From an uncultured beta proteobacterium (GTDB taxonomy: Bacteria > Pseudomonadota > Gammaproteobacteria > Burkholderiales > Burkholderiaceae_C), in NCBI GenBank assembly GCA_903853895.1, contig CAINUX010000228.1, forward strand, positions 1-45,913: a DNA stretch of 45,913 nt, in the 5' to 3' direction. The notes beneath the pieces were generated by a model that saw only the letters and a program-made list of their open reading frames with translations, did not search any database and was not told where the DNA came from. Below, in pieces: positions 1-6,883 of this stretch; position 1 is the stretch's first letter; each line of letters begins with the position of its first letter. The translations under genes and the position numbers were made by a program.

Positions 1-63
1 GACTTAAAATCCGCCGCTTCGTGAATAACGGGCGTACCGGTTCGATTCCGGTCTCGGGCACCA
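1..63 (+). tRNA. tRNA-Leu (anticodon TAA), 3' part only
   Basis: The window opens inside a tRNA gene. Visible are an anticodon loop reading CTTAAAA (anticodon TAA), a long variable arm typical of class II tRNAs, a T arm with ACCGG and CCGGT flanking TTCGATT, and a terminal CTCGGGCACCA with encoded CCA. The acceptor 5' strand and D arm lie outside the window. Its 3' end is copied imperfectly at 1555-1573, so it is also the attachment site of the element that follows. Confidence 0.93.
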
Positions 64-65
64 TT
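46..65 (+). repeat. Left attachment repeat (attL-like) in tRNA-Leu 3' end
   Basis: The tRNA 3' end TTCCGGTCTCGGGCACCATT recurs at 1555-1573 with one G missing. The pair brackets a truncated integrase gene, as expected for attL and attR of an element that used the tRNA 3' end as target. Confidence 0.75.
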
Positions 66-95
66 TAGTAGTTTCAAGCAGTCTCATAACCCATC

Positions 96-130
96 AAACC
101 CGCGTAGTTCTATAGCTACAGTGGGTTTTT
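96..130 (+). terminator. Terminator after tRNA-Leu
   Basis: AAACCC and GTGGGTTTTT flank an inner GTAG/CTAC pairing, giving an interrupted hairpin followed by a T run about 33 bases after the tRNA end. It fits Rho-independent termination of the tRNA transcript. Confidence 0.6.
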
Positions 131-168
131 CTTTGTCTTACAGCCTCTCACGGGGTAACATGCCATGT

Positions 169-188
169 CGGTACTTTGACGGTACTTT
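169..188 (+). repeat. Left arm-type direct repeat pair
   Basis: Two copies of CGGTACTTT lie 11 bases apart (about one helical turn). Essentially the same pair occurs at 1478-1500 near the other end of the element. Paired short direct repeats near each end of an integrase element are the usual form of integrase arm-binding sites; binding itself is inferred. Confidence 0.6.
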
Positions 189-192
189 TGCA

Positions 193-209
193 GGTATCTA
201 ACAGATACC
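193..209. promoter_or_regulatory. Inverted repeat upstream of integrase gene
   Basis: GGTATCT-AAC-AGATACC is a perfect 7-bp dyad ending 36 bases before the integrase start, and AGATACCGACA is repeated directly at 203-213 and 219-229. It is a candidate operator or accessory binding site for the integrase promoter. Confidence 0.45.
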
Positions 210-245
210 GACAAACCAGATACCGACAGTCTTCCACAAGGTGAA

Positions 246-887
246 ATGATGGCGCTCACAGATACATTCGTTAAGCAGACCAAAGACGCGGGGAAACATT
301 TCGACGGCGGCGGCATGTATCTGCACGTCAAACCCGCCGGGAAGTATTGGCGCATGGATTACCGCTTTTCCGGCAAAGCAAAGACGCTGGCGTTAGGCAC
401 CTATCCGGAGGTTTCATTGCTCAAAGCCCGTCAGCGCCGCGACAAGGCGCGGGAATTGCTGGCGGAGGGACTGGACCCCAGCGCAGAAAAGAAAGCCGCT
501 AAACAAGCTGGAATCGCAGCCGCAGCAAACACGTTTGAAGTGGTGGCGCGGGAGTGGCTAGACAAGACCAAAAACGACCGCATGGCCAGCACCCACACCA
601 AAGTCACAACATGGCTGGAAAAGGACGTTTTCCCATTTATCGGCAAGATGCCCATATCAACCATGGGGCCGCGTGACGTACTCGGGGCTTTGCGCCACAT
701 GGAGGGCAGGGGGGCACTGGACAGCGTGCAGCGGGTGAAACAGATATGTGGTCAAGTATTCCGGTACGCGGTTGGCCGCCGCAGTCGATGGATGGGTATC
801 GGTGCCGGACTACGACGGGCGGGAGTATGTGCTGGCACTCGGGCGCGTTCTGGCGGACTTGTAAAGGCGCTGCGACCAATTTGGTAG
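246..887 (+). pseudogene. Truncated P4-type tyrosine integrase
   Basis: The first ~175 residues match the N-terminal part of P4-type tyrosine recombinases: the DUF4102 arm-binding region with GGMYLHVKPAGKYWRMDYRF and LGTYPEVSLLKAR, then the start of the core-binding domain ending at RVKQICGQVFRYAVG. Family members are about 400 residues and carry the catalytic R-H-R-Y set in the second half, which is absent here. After about nt 770 the sequence no longer resembles an integrase, and this frame closes at residue 213. The gene is therefore a 5' fragment that cannot recombine DNA. Start is ATG 246 or the adjacent ATG 249, behind AAGGTG. It lies just downstream of tRNA-Leu, the usual place for such integrases. 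Confidence 0.85.
770..864 (+). pseudogene. Leftover 3' end of another gene fused behind the integrase fragment
   Basis: One frame over from the integrase, the sequence reads on as a protein-like stretch with the run VDGWVSVPDYDGREYVLALG and ends RVLADL at the TAA at 862-864. This looks like the C-terminus of a different gene joined to the integrase 5' part by an internal deletion. I do not recognise its family. The exact junction cannot be fixed without a relative carrying the undeleted element. Confidence 0.35.
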
Positions 888-997
888 CCCGTCGAAATAG
901 GAAGCGCGACCGTTTTGGTCGCCATTCGTGTATCGGTGGCTCCGTTTGCCTATGGCGCATGGTTAAAACGACCGCAAAGCGCGACCGATTCAGGCGC
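872..997. repeat. Iterated GCGACC dyads
   Basis: GCGACCAATTTGGTAGC (872-888), the perfect dyad GCGACCGTTTTGGTCGC (906-922) and the degenerate GCGACCGATTCAGGCGC (981-997) share one 17-base design. Repeated dyads in a non-coding stretch of a mobile element suggest binding sites for an element-encoded DNA-binding protein. Confidence 0.5.
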
Positions 998-1079
998 AGC
1001 AAATAAGCCTTTTCGGTAGCGGTGCTCGGGTGCTCTCAGGGGGAAACTAGAGGCTTCAAAACACCAACCGAAAGCCCAC

Positions 1080-1244
1080 ATGACCACCACACAAAGCCCC
1101 GCTGACCTGGCCTACCTTATGGCGAATGACGACCTAACCGGCGACGAACTGGAGCGCCTGATGGGGTACGTCCCAAAGGAAAAACTGTCCGCCTTGCTGG
1201 GGCAAATTCTGTTTGAGATTTGCGCCACGCCGGGAGCCGCCTGA
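1080..1244 (+). CDS. Small acidic hypothetical protein (54 aa)
   Basis: An ATG-to-TGA frame of 55 codons begins MTTTQSPADLAYLMANDDLT and ends ICATPGAA. It is rich in Asp, Glu, Leu and Ala, and the segment from GDELERLMGYVPKEKLSALL looks like two amphipathic helices. It sits alone between the integrase remnant and a terminator at 1363-1390, inside the att-bounded element. A clear Shine-Dalgarno is not seen. I do not recognise the family; small acidic proteins of mobile elements can be regulators or anti-host factors, but nothing here shows which. Confidence 0.45.
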   Translation: MTTTQSPADLAYLMANDDLTGDELERLMGYVPKEKLSALLGQILFEICATPGAA

Positions 1245-1362
1245 TACTCCCGACAACCCCGACAACCCCGGCGACGTCAGGGACTACACTCACGGTAGGC
1301 GCAAGCCTCCCGCTTCACCTCCCTGAGCGGGCCTCGATGTGTGACAGCAAAGAGGGTTCAAG

Positions 1363-1390
1363 CCCCGGCCCATGTGTCGGGGTTTTTTTT
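1363..1390 (+). terminator. Rho-independent terminator in the element
   Basis: CCCCG pairs with CGGGG (1363-1367 with 1378-1382) and is followed at once by eight Ts. It would end the transcript of the 54-aa ORF. Confidence 0.75.
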
Positions 1391-1477
1391 GCCTGAGACT
1401 TCACACCGTCTGTATCGGCGTGACACAATCAATCCGAACGTGTCAAATCCCCAACATTGGGGACGCTTTGAAAAATG

Positions 1478-1500
1478 ACGGTACTTTTGACGGTACTTTT
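1478..1500 (+). repeat. Right arm-type direct repeat pair
   Basis: Two copies of ACGGTACTTTT in tandem, 12 bases apart. It matches the left pair at 169-188 apart from one base indel and one neighbouring base. It lies about 55 bases inside the right att copy. Confidence 0.6.
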
Positions 1501-1554
1501 TCAAAACGTAACCGAGATAGTGAACATCCATGCAGGTTAGCGGCCTGAATGGGG

Positions 1555-1573
1555 TTCCGGTCTCGGCACCATT
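1555..1573 (+). repeat. Right attachment repeat (attR-like)
   Basis: TTCCGGTCTCGGCACCATT equals the tRNA-Leu 3' end at 46-65 with a single G lost. It marks the far boundary of the decayed element, giving an element of about 1.5 kb. Confidence 0.7.
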
Positions 1574-1599
1574 GGTAGGCACCAAATACACTTCAGCTT

Positions 1600-2229
1600 A
1601 TGCCTCGCTATAACGCCCCATTTGAAATCCATGTCCACGGACAGGTTGCCCTGCGTACGGATGTCCGTTTTGAGCAATTGCAAGATGCGTTGAAGCCGCT
1701 TTGGAAGTACGCGGGCGCGCGCTCTCTGTCGGACGGAGCCAACAGCGCATACGAAGACGAGCCAGGGATTAAATTTGACGCGCAAGACCACATGCTTCAG
1801 ATGTGCTGGACCGTTGCCGGAGACCATGATTTCCGCCAGACATTGGACGAGTTGTGCATGAATTTGAATGAGGTCGCGGACGCTGGAGCTGCGATCGAAG
1901 TAACGTTTTACGATGCCGACTTCGATGAAGAAGAGGGGCAACCTGGAATCGAGTCAAGAGACGACTTTTTGATGCTGTTTGTTGGTCCAAATCCCGCGGC
2001 AATTATGCAAGTGCAGCGGGACTTGCTTGTGCAGGATGTCATCAGCCTGATGGAGCGACATTTTGATGGCGCGGAACTGAGTGGAGTTGTGGGCGAAGTC
2101 GACAAGCTTTTCGCCCAACGTTTTGATGCCTTGGTCAGTTCCCTGGCCCTTGGGAAGCCGCCCAGTGGATCCGGTGGGAACCACGGCGGCGGTCACGGGG
2201 GCGGCCGCAAACCACGGCATCTGCACTGA
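1600..2229 (+). CDS. Hypothetical protein with Gly/His-rich tail (209 aa)
   Basis: I do not recognise a named family. The first ~180 residues are acidic and look folded, with alternating strands and helices (for example the acidic run YDADFDEEEGQPG near residues 107-119). The last ~25 residues are a low-complexity Gly/His/Arg tail (GGNHGGGHGGGRKPRHLH) that could bind metal or be a disordered linker. There is no signal peptide or membrane segment, so it is probably cytoplasmic. ATG 1600 is the first start in frame and lies just beyond the attR-like repeat, so the gene belongs to the chromosomal backbone rather than the element. It is followed by an HD-GYP gene on the same strand after 106 bases. 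Confidence 0.7.
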   Translation: MPRYNAPFEIHVHGQVALRTDVRFEQLQDALKPLWKYAGARSLSDGANSAYEDEPGIKFDAQDHMLQMCWTVAGDHDFRQTLDELCMNLNEVADAGAAIEVTFYDADFDEEEGQPGIESRDDFLMLFVGPNPAAIMQVQRDLLVQDVISLMERHFDGAELSGVVGEVDKLFAQRFDALVSSLALGKPPSGSGGNHGGGHGGGRKPRHLH

Positions 2230-2335
2230 CTTATCTGGAAAATCATGCCTTCTTTCGAACTCCCGCAATTTTGGAATTTTTTGTTGTCGGGATGGAGCAT
2301 AATTTTGGGGCCGTTGTCGCATAGGTTTAGCCAGA

Positions 2336-3574
2336 ATGCTTAAAAAGATCCGTGTCGATCAGCTTACGGTAGGAATGCATCTCAAGGAGTTTTGCGGTTC
2401 TTGGATGGAACATCCATTTTGGCGGACCGGCTTCGTCATCGTGGATCCCAAGGACATCCAAACAATCCATGCCAGCAGCATCAAAGAGGTCTGGATTGAT
2501 GCCAGCAAGGGCTTGGACGTGCCCATAGGGCAGATGGCGATGTCCGAAGCCGAGTCCGAGGCGCAGGTCGAGGCTCAGCTACAACAGGCGGTTAGCGAAA
2601 GAAGAGAGCTGGCGCCTGTGTCTATGGGCGTGGAACTGGAACGTGCTGCAAAGATATGCTTTCAATCCAAGCAGGCAGTTATTTCCATGTTTCAGGAAGC
2701 GCGCATGGGGAAGGCAGTCGATATTGGTGGCGCAAAGCTGCTGGTGGAAGAGATTTCAGATTCAGTCGCTCGGAACCCGGGCGCATTAATCAGTCTGGCT
2801 CGTTTGAAGACAGTTGATGACTATACATATATGCACTCGGTTGCGGTGTGCGCGATGATGGTCGGCTTGGCCAAGCAACTTGGTCTGGATGAAGTGCAGA
2901 CCCGTGCAGCGGGCATGGCCGGTCTCATGCATGACTTGGGCAAGGCGTTGATGCCCATGGATGTTTTGAATAAGCCTGGCAAATTGTCTGAGGCAGAGTT
3001 CAACATTATCAAGACCCACCCGGTTGAGGGGCACCGCATGCTGCTGTCGGGTCGCGAAGTAGACCCAATGGTTCTTGATGTGTGCCTGCACCACCATGAA
3101 AAGACCGATGGTTCGGGCTATCCCAAGGGCCTTAGAGCCGATGAAATCAGCTTGTTTGCCAAAATGGGCGCTGTATGTGACGTGTACGATGCGATCACAT
3201 CCAATCGCCCGTACAAGTTGGGGTGGGATCCCGCCGAGTCATTGCGAAAAATGGCTGAGTGGGCTAACGGGCACTTCGACGGAAAAGTGTTCCAAGCCTT
3301 TGTCAAGAGTCTAGGTATCTATCCCATTGGTTCACTGGTGAAGCTCACATCTGGACGCCTTGGTGTTGTGATCGAGCAGACCGGAAAGTCACTGACAACG
3401 CCTTCGGTAAAGGTCTTCTACTCCACCAAGTCGAGTATGCGGATCATTCCTGAAGTCATTGATCTGTCAATAGCCGGTGGAACTGAAAAAATTGTAAGCC
3501 GCGAAGATCCTGCTAAGTGGCGCTTTGCTGATCTGAATGAACTGTGGTCCGGTTCGAGCAAGGCACCATGGTGA
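2336..3574 (+). CDS. HD-GYP domain cyclic-di-GMP phosphodiesterase with DUF3391
   Basis: A 412-residue protein. Residues ~3-130 match the DUF3391 domain that precedes HD-GYP domains in many beta- and gammaproteobacteria. Residues ~155-330 are an HD-GYP domain: YMHS at 165-168, the metal-binding HD at 199-200, HHHE at 252-255, the signature GSGYPKGL at 259-266, and DVYDAITSNRPYK after it. All expected metal ligands are present, so hydrolysis of cyclic di-GMP is likely. There are no membrane segments or REC domain, so it is a stand-alone cytoplasmic enzyme whose input is probably the N-terminal domain. Start is ATG 2336; no other gene shares its operon. Its targets (motility, biofilm) cannot be told from the sequence. 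Confidence 0.93.
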   Translation: MLKKIRVDQLTVGMHLKEFCGSWMEHPFWRTGFVIVDPKDIQTIHASSIKEVWIDASKGLDVPIGQMAMSEAESEAQVEAQLQQAVSERRELAPVSMGVELERAAKICFQSKQAVISMFQEARMGKAVDIGGAKLLVEEISDSVARNPGALISLARLKTVDDYTYMHSVAVCAMMVGLAKQLGLDEVQTRAAGMAGLMHDLGKALMPMDVLNKPGKLSEAEFNIIKTHPVEGHRMLLSGREVDPMVLDVCLHHHEKTDGSGYPKGLRADEISLFAKMGAVCDVYDAITSNRPYKLGWDPAESLRKMAEWANGHFDGKVFQAFVKSLGIYPIGSLVKLTSGRLGVVIEQTGKSLTTPSVKVFYSTKSSMRIIPEVIDLSIAGGTEKIVSREDPAKWRFADLNELWSGSSKAPW

Positions 3575-3581
3575 AATGAAC

Positions 3582-3603
3582 GCGGCTACCCTAAGGGTGC
3601 CGC
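3582..3603. terminator. Hairpin between convergent genes
   Basis: GCGGC-T-ACCCT and AAGGGTGCCGC form a 10-bp stem with one bulged T between the convergent HD-GYP and acyl-CoA dehydrogenase genes. There is no strong T run, so termination is only probable. Confidence 0.45.
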
Positions 3604-3617
3604 GTCGGGTATCCTGC

Positions 3618-4868
3618 TTACGCCGTTTTGGGCCGAGGGTTGTACTTGCCCAGTTCTGCCTTGGCGATAGCGTTGCGGTGCACTTCGTCGGGTCCATCGG
3701 CAAAGCGTAGTGTGCGTGCATTGGTGTAGCTGTAGGCAAGTGGAAAATCATCACACATACCGGCACCACCGTGAACCTGCATCGCCCAGTCGATCACGTC
3801 ACAGGCCATGGTGGGCGCAACGACCTTGATCATGGCAATTTCGTTCTTCGCAAATTTGTTGCCGCCGATGTCCATCATCCAGGCCGCTTTCAGGGTCAAC
3901 AGGCGTGCCATGTCGATCTTGCACCGTGCCTCGGCAATGCGTTCTTGTGTCACCGTTTGGGCCGCGATGGGTTTGCCAAACGCAATGCGTGACGAAGCAC
4001 GTTTGCACATCAATTCCAGCGCGCGTTCCGCAAGGCCGATCAGGCGCATGCAATGGTGGATGCGACCGGGGCCAAGCCGCCCTTGGGCGATTTCAAATCC
4101 ACGGCCTTCGCCGAGCAATATATTTGCCGTTGGTACCCGAACGTTCTCGAAGAGCACCTCCATATGGCCGTGCGGAGCATCGTCGTAGCCGAACACGTTG
4201 AGTGGGCGTACCACCGTGATACCTGGTGTATTGGCGGGAACCAGCACCATGCTTTGTTGAGAGTGGCGGGGGGCTTCGGGATCGGTTTTTCCCATGGTGA
4301 TATAGACGGAGCAGCGGGGATCACCGGCGCCAGAAGTCCACCATTTGCGGCCATTGATAACGTACTCATCGCCCTTGCGTTCGATGCGGGTCTCAATGTT
4401 GGTGGCGTCACTCGAAGCAACCTGTGGCTCGGTCATGGCAAATGCGGAACGAATCTTTCCTTCCAGCAAGGGCTTGAGCCAGCGTGCCTTGTTTTCTTCA
4501 GACCCATAGCGTGCGATGGTTTCCATGTTGCCGGTGTCGGGCGCCGAGCAATTGAAGACTTCGCTGGACCACATGACACGACCCATGATTTCGGCCAAGG
4601 GTGCGTACTCCTGGTTGGTCAGGCCGGCACCGTCGTAGCCCGAAGCCTGGGCGCTGTCGACTGGCAAAAACAGATTCCACAAACCGGCTGCCTGAGCTTT
4701 GGGCTTGAGGTTTTCGATGGTTTGCAGGGGCGTCCAGCGTTTTCCGGCTGCGGTATTGGCGGCGATTTCCGCGTGGTAAGCGCCTTCGGATGGATAGATG
4801 TGGTCATCCATGAATCGAAGCAAGCGGGTTTGAAGGTCTTTTGTTTTGGGTGAATAGTCAAAGTCCAT
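3618..4868 (-). CDS. Acyl-CoA dehydrogenase (ACAD10/11 type)
   Basis: A 416-residue FAD enzyme of the acyl-CoA dehydrogenase family. Seen: the FAD/substrate motif [17 protein letters not shown], the middle beta domain with [16 protein letters not shown], the helix following [20 protein letters not shown], and the C-terminal [20 protein letters not shown] and [15 protein letters not shown]. This subtype is the same as the dehydrogenase part of vertebrate ACAD10/ACAD11, and like them it is linked to an aminoglycoside-phosphotransferase-like kinase, here as the gene immediately upstream (39-base gap). The pair probably handles an unusual substrate such as 4-hydroxy acyl-CoAs, by analogy with ACAD10/11: phosphorylation, then elimination and dehydrogenation. 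Electrons would go to ETF. Confidence 0.93.
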   Translation of the reverse strand: MDFDYSPKTKDLQTRLLRFMDDHIYPSEGAYHAEIAANTAAGKRWTPLQTIENLKPKAQAAGLWNLFLPVDSAQASGYDGAGLTNQEYAPLAEIMGRVMWSSEVFNCSAPDTGNMETIARYGSEENKARWLKPLLEGKIRSAFAMTEPQVASSDATNIETRIERKGDEYVINGRKWWTSGAGDPRCSVYITMGKTDPEAPRHSQQSMVLVPANTPGITVVRPLNVFGYDDAPHGHMEVLFENVRVPTANILLGEGRGFEIAQGRLGPGRIHHCMRLIGLAERALELMCKRASSRIAFGKPIAAQTVTQERIAEARCKIDMARLLTLKAAWMMDIGGNKFAKNEIAMIKVVAPTMACDVIDWAMQVHGGAGMCDDFPLAYSYTNARTLRFADGPDEVHRNAIAKAELGKYNPRPKTA

Positions 4869-4907
4869 GGGATCTCCGGTCGTTTGGTGTCAAAAATACG
4901 GAATGTG

Positions 4908-5993
4908 TCAGGCGGCGCAGGCAAATTTCCACGCCATTTGGGCCAGGGGCCGAGCGCCTGCGGCGGAACTGACCGCTTGGGCGCTCGATGCCGTCCCGGC
5001 TTCTACGCGCTTGGCGATGCCCTGCAAAATGGCCGCGATGCGGAACATGTTGTAGGCCATGTAGAAATTCCAGTCTGACTTGAGTTGTTCAGGTTGGGCC
5101 AAGCCGGTTCGCTCGCAGTACAGGCGGATGTATTCCTCTTCGCTGGGGATACCCAGGGCAGCAAGATCCAGACCGGCGATTCCACGGAAAGAGCCCGGTG
5201 GAATATGCCAAGCCATGCAGTGGTAGCTGAAATCTGCCAGGGGATGGCCCAGTGTGGACAACTCCCAGTCCAGCACGGCGACAACCTTCGGTTGCTCGGC
5301 ATCGAACATCAAGTTGTCCAGGCGGTAGTCACCATGCACAATGCTGACCATTTTTTCATTCTTGGCCATTTCCGGAATGTTCTTGGGCAGCCACTGCATC
5401 AGCTGGTCCATCTCGGCAATGGGCTGGGTAATGGACGCGGTGTACTGCTTGCTCCAACGACCGATCTGGCGATCAAAATAATTGCCAGGCTTGCCGTAGG
5501 TGGCCAATCCGCGCGCTGTGTAATCGACTTTGTGCAGTTCAGAGATTACGCGATTCATTTCGTTGTAGATCGCGGCGCGTTGCGTGCCGTCCATGCCCGG
5601 GAGTGACTGGTCCCACAACACCCGACCTTGCATGAATTCCATGACATAGAACGCGCGGCCGATGACGGTCTCATCCTCGCACAGGCAGTACATGTGGGGC
5701 ACTGGAACGTCCGTATCCTGCAATCCATGCATGACGGCGAATTCGCGCTCCACGGCGTGTGCCGATGGCAACAGCTTCGCGACAGGGCCAGGCTTGGCGC
5801 GCATGACGTAGCTTTTGTTGGGAGTTATCAGCTTGTACGTGGGGTTGGATTGCCCCCCCTTGAACATTTCAACGCTCAGGGGCCCAGCAAAGCCCGGCAA
5901 ATTCTTCGCAAGCCAAGTTCTCAATGCATCCAGATCAACTGCATGCTGTCCGGACACGGGCCGTGTGCCCAGGAAATGGTCAAATTCGCTCAT
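4908..5993 (-). CDS. APH-family phosphotransferase, ACAD10/11-associated kinase
   Basis: A 361-residue kinase of the aminoglycoside phosphotransferase/choline kinase fold. The catalytic loop HGDYRLDNLMFD has H220, D222 and N227, and the metal-binding Asp is in VLDWELSTLGHPLAD (D242). Length and motifs fit the kinase domain fused to acyl-CoA dehydrogenase in vertebrate ACAD10/11, which points to a hydroxyacyl-CoA as substrate rather than an antibiotic. It is the middle gene of a minus-strand operon: a Crp-family regulator ends 29 bases upstream, and the acyl-CoA dehydrogenase begins 39 bases downstream. Antibiotic resistance is unlikely given this context. Confidence 0.9.
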   Translation of the reverse strand: MSEFDHFLGTRPVSGQHAVDLDALRTWLAKNLPGFAGPLSVEMFKGGQSNPTYKLITPNKSYVMRAKPGPVAKLLPSAHAVEREFAVMHGLQDTDVPVPHMYCLCEDETVIGRAFYVMEFMQGRVLWDQSLPGMDGTQRAAIYNEMNRVISELHKVDYTARGLATYGKPGNYFDRQIGRWSKQYTASITQPIAEMDQLMQWLPKNIPEMAKNEKMVSIVHGDYRLDNLMFDAEQPKVVAVLDWELSTLGHPLADFSYHCMAWHIPPGSFRGIAGLDLAALGIPSEEEYIRLYCERTGLAQPEQLKSDWNFYMAYNMFRIAAILQGIAKRVEAGTASSAQAVSSAAGARPLAQMAWKFACAA

Positions 5994-6022
5994 GGATGTT
6001 TCGGTCGGTGTGGTTCGTGGGG

Positions 6023-6742
6023 TCAGTTGTCTGCATCAATGATTTGCATCAGGGCAACGCGATCGCGTATCACCAATCCACCCTGCTCGATACGGATCGC
6101 TCCGTCGCGCTCCATGGACTTCAATTCCTGGTTGACCCGTTGGCGTGATGCGCCCAGCAACTGGGCCAGTTCCTCCTGTGCCAATTGGAGTCCGATGCGC
6201 ACTTCCGATGCGTCGCTGAGTGACGGAACGCCGTAGCTTCGCACCAGATGAAGCAGCTGTTTGGCCAGCCGTGCGCGAAGTGGCAGGGTGTTGAGGTCTT
6301 CCACCAATCCGTACAGTTGACGGATGCGCCGCGCATGCAGTCTTAACAGGGCTTCGTACAACTCGACGTGGAGAGCCAGAATTTTCTTGAAGTCGGCCTT
6401 GGCAACGCACAGAATCGTCGTGTCCCCATGGGCGTAGGCGTCGTGGGTCCGTCGGTCCCCGTCGAAAATGGAAACGTCCCCAAACCAAATTCCTGGCTCT
6501 ACATAGGTCAGCGTAATCTGCTTGCCCGAAATGGATGTGGAACTTACGCGAACCGCTCCCTTGGCGCAGGCAATCCAGTCCTCGGGCGGCTCGCCCCGGG
6601 CAGAGATCAGATCGCCGTCTTTGTGGCGTTTGACGTAGGCGCATCGAAGAATGTCGTGTTTCAGAGAAGGAGACAGGGAAGAAAACCAGCGACCGGCATT
6701 GATTGCTGACCGTTCGTCGATAGTAAGGATAGGTTCGTCCAT
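6023..6742 (-). CDS. Crp/Fnr-family transcriptional regulator
   Basis: A 239-residue regulator beginning MDEPILTIDERSAINAG. The N-terminal ~130 residues are a cyclic-nucleotide-binding-like beta barrel (GDLISARGEPPEDW, PGIWFGDVSIFDGDRRTHDA). The C-terminal winged helix reads LAQEELAQLLGASRQRVNQELKSME followed by GAIRIEQGGLVIRD. There is no cluster of Cys for an iron-sulfur centre, so it is not a true Fnr. The frame is open further upstream, but the extra ~90 residues lack domain character, so I place the start at 6742. It is the promoter-proximal gene of the operon with the APH-like kinase and acyl-CoA dehydrogenase and may control it. It is divergent from the FimV gene. Confidence 0.88.
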   Translation of the reverse strand: MDEPILTIDERSAINAGRWFSSLSPSLKHDILRCAYVKRHKDGDLISARGEPPEDWIACAKGAVRVSSTSISGKQITLTYVEPGIWFGDVSIFDGDRRTHDAYAHGDTTILCVAKADFKKILALHVELYEALLRLHARRIRQLYGLVEDLNTLPLRARLAKQLLHLVRSYGVPSLSDASEVRIGLQLAQEELAQLLGASRQRVNQELKSMERDGAIRIEQGGLVIRDRVALMQIIDADN

Positions 6743-6883
6743 GGCTTGTCTTTTGGGTGACTGCGTGTGTTGGATATGACGACGCCATTGTGACCTGCGA
6801 GGCTGCTGCGTGGGCCGGTTTTTGTCGCTTGCGCGTCTTGTTCGCCCAGGTTCATGAATGAGGGCAGGGGGTATAAGTTGCGT

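Larger units (their letters stand above)
1245..1599. other. Non-coding right end of the tRNA-Leu element
   Basis: This stretch holds no convincing gene. It contains, in order, a strong terminator (1363-1390), a CCCCA-ACAT-TGGGG inverted repeat (1449-1462), the right arm-site pair (1478-1500) and the right att copy (1555-1573). The next gene starts 26 bases after the att copy. Confidence 0.6.

Noticed and set aside
746..1006. An 86-residue frame across the integrase break
   Set aside because: It starts in a third frame, has Arg/Trp-rich composition without domain pattern, and covers the iterated dyads; a gene here is unlikely.
1350..1382. A tRNA T-arm-like string GGGTTCAAGCCCCGG
   Set aside because: The flanks do not form acceptor, D or anticodon stems; it is explained by the terminator at 1363-1390.
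2081..2302. A 73-residue frame over the end of the Gly/His-tail gene
   Set aside because: It is mostly inside the other gene in another frame, and shows no coding signs of its own in the intergenic part.
4053..4853. Long plus-strand open frame opposite the acyl-CoA dehydrogenase
   Set aside because: It is antisense to a well-conserved gene and shows no family; typical of G+C-rich DNA.
4908..5993. Aminoglycoside resistance gene
   Set aside because: The APH fold is present, but the operon and residues fit the ACAD10/11 kinase; no sign of resistance context.
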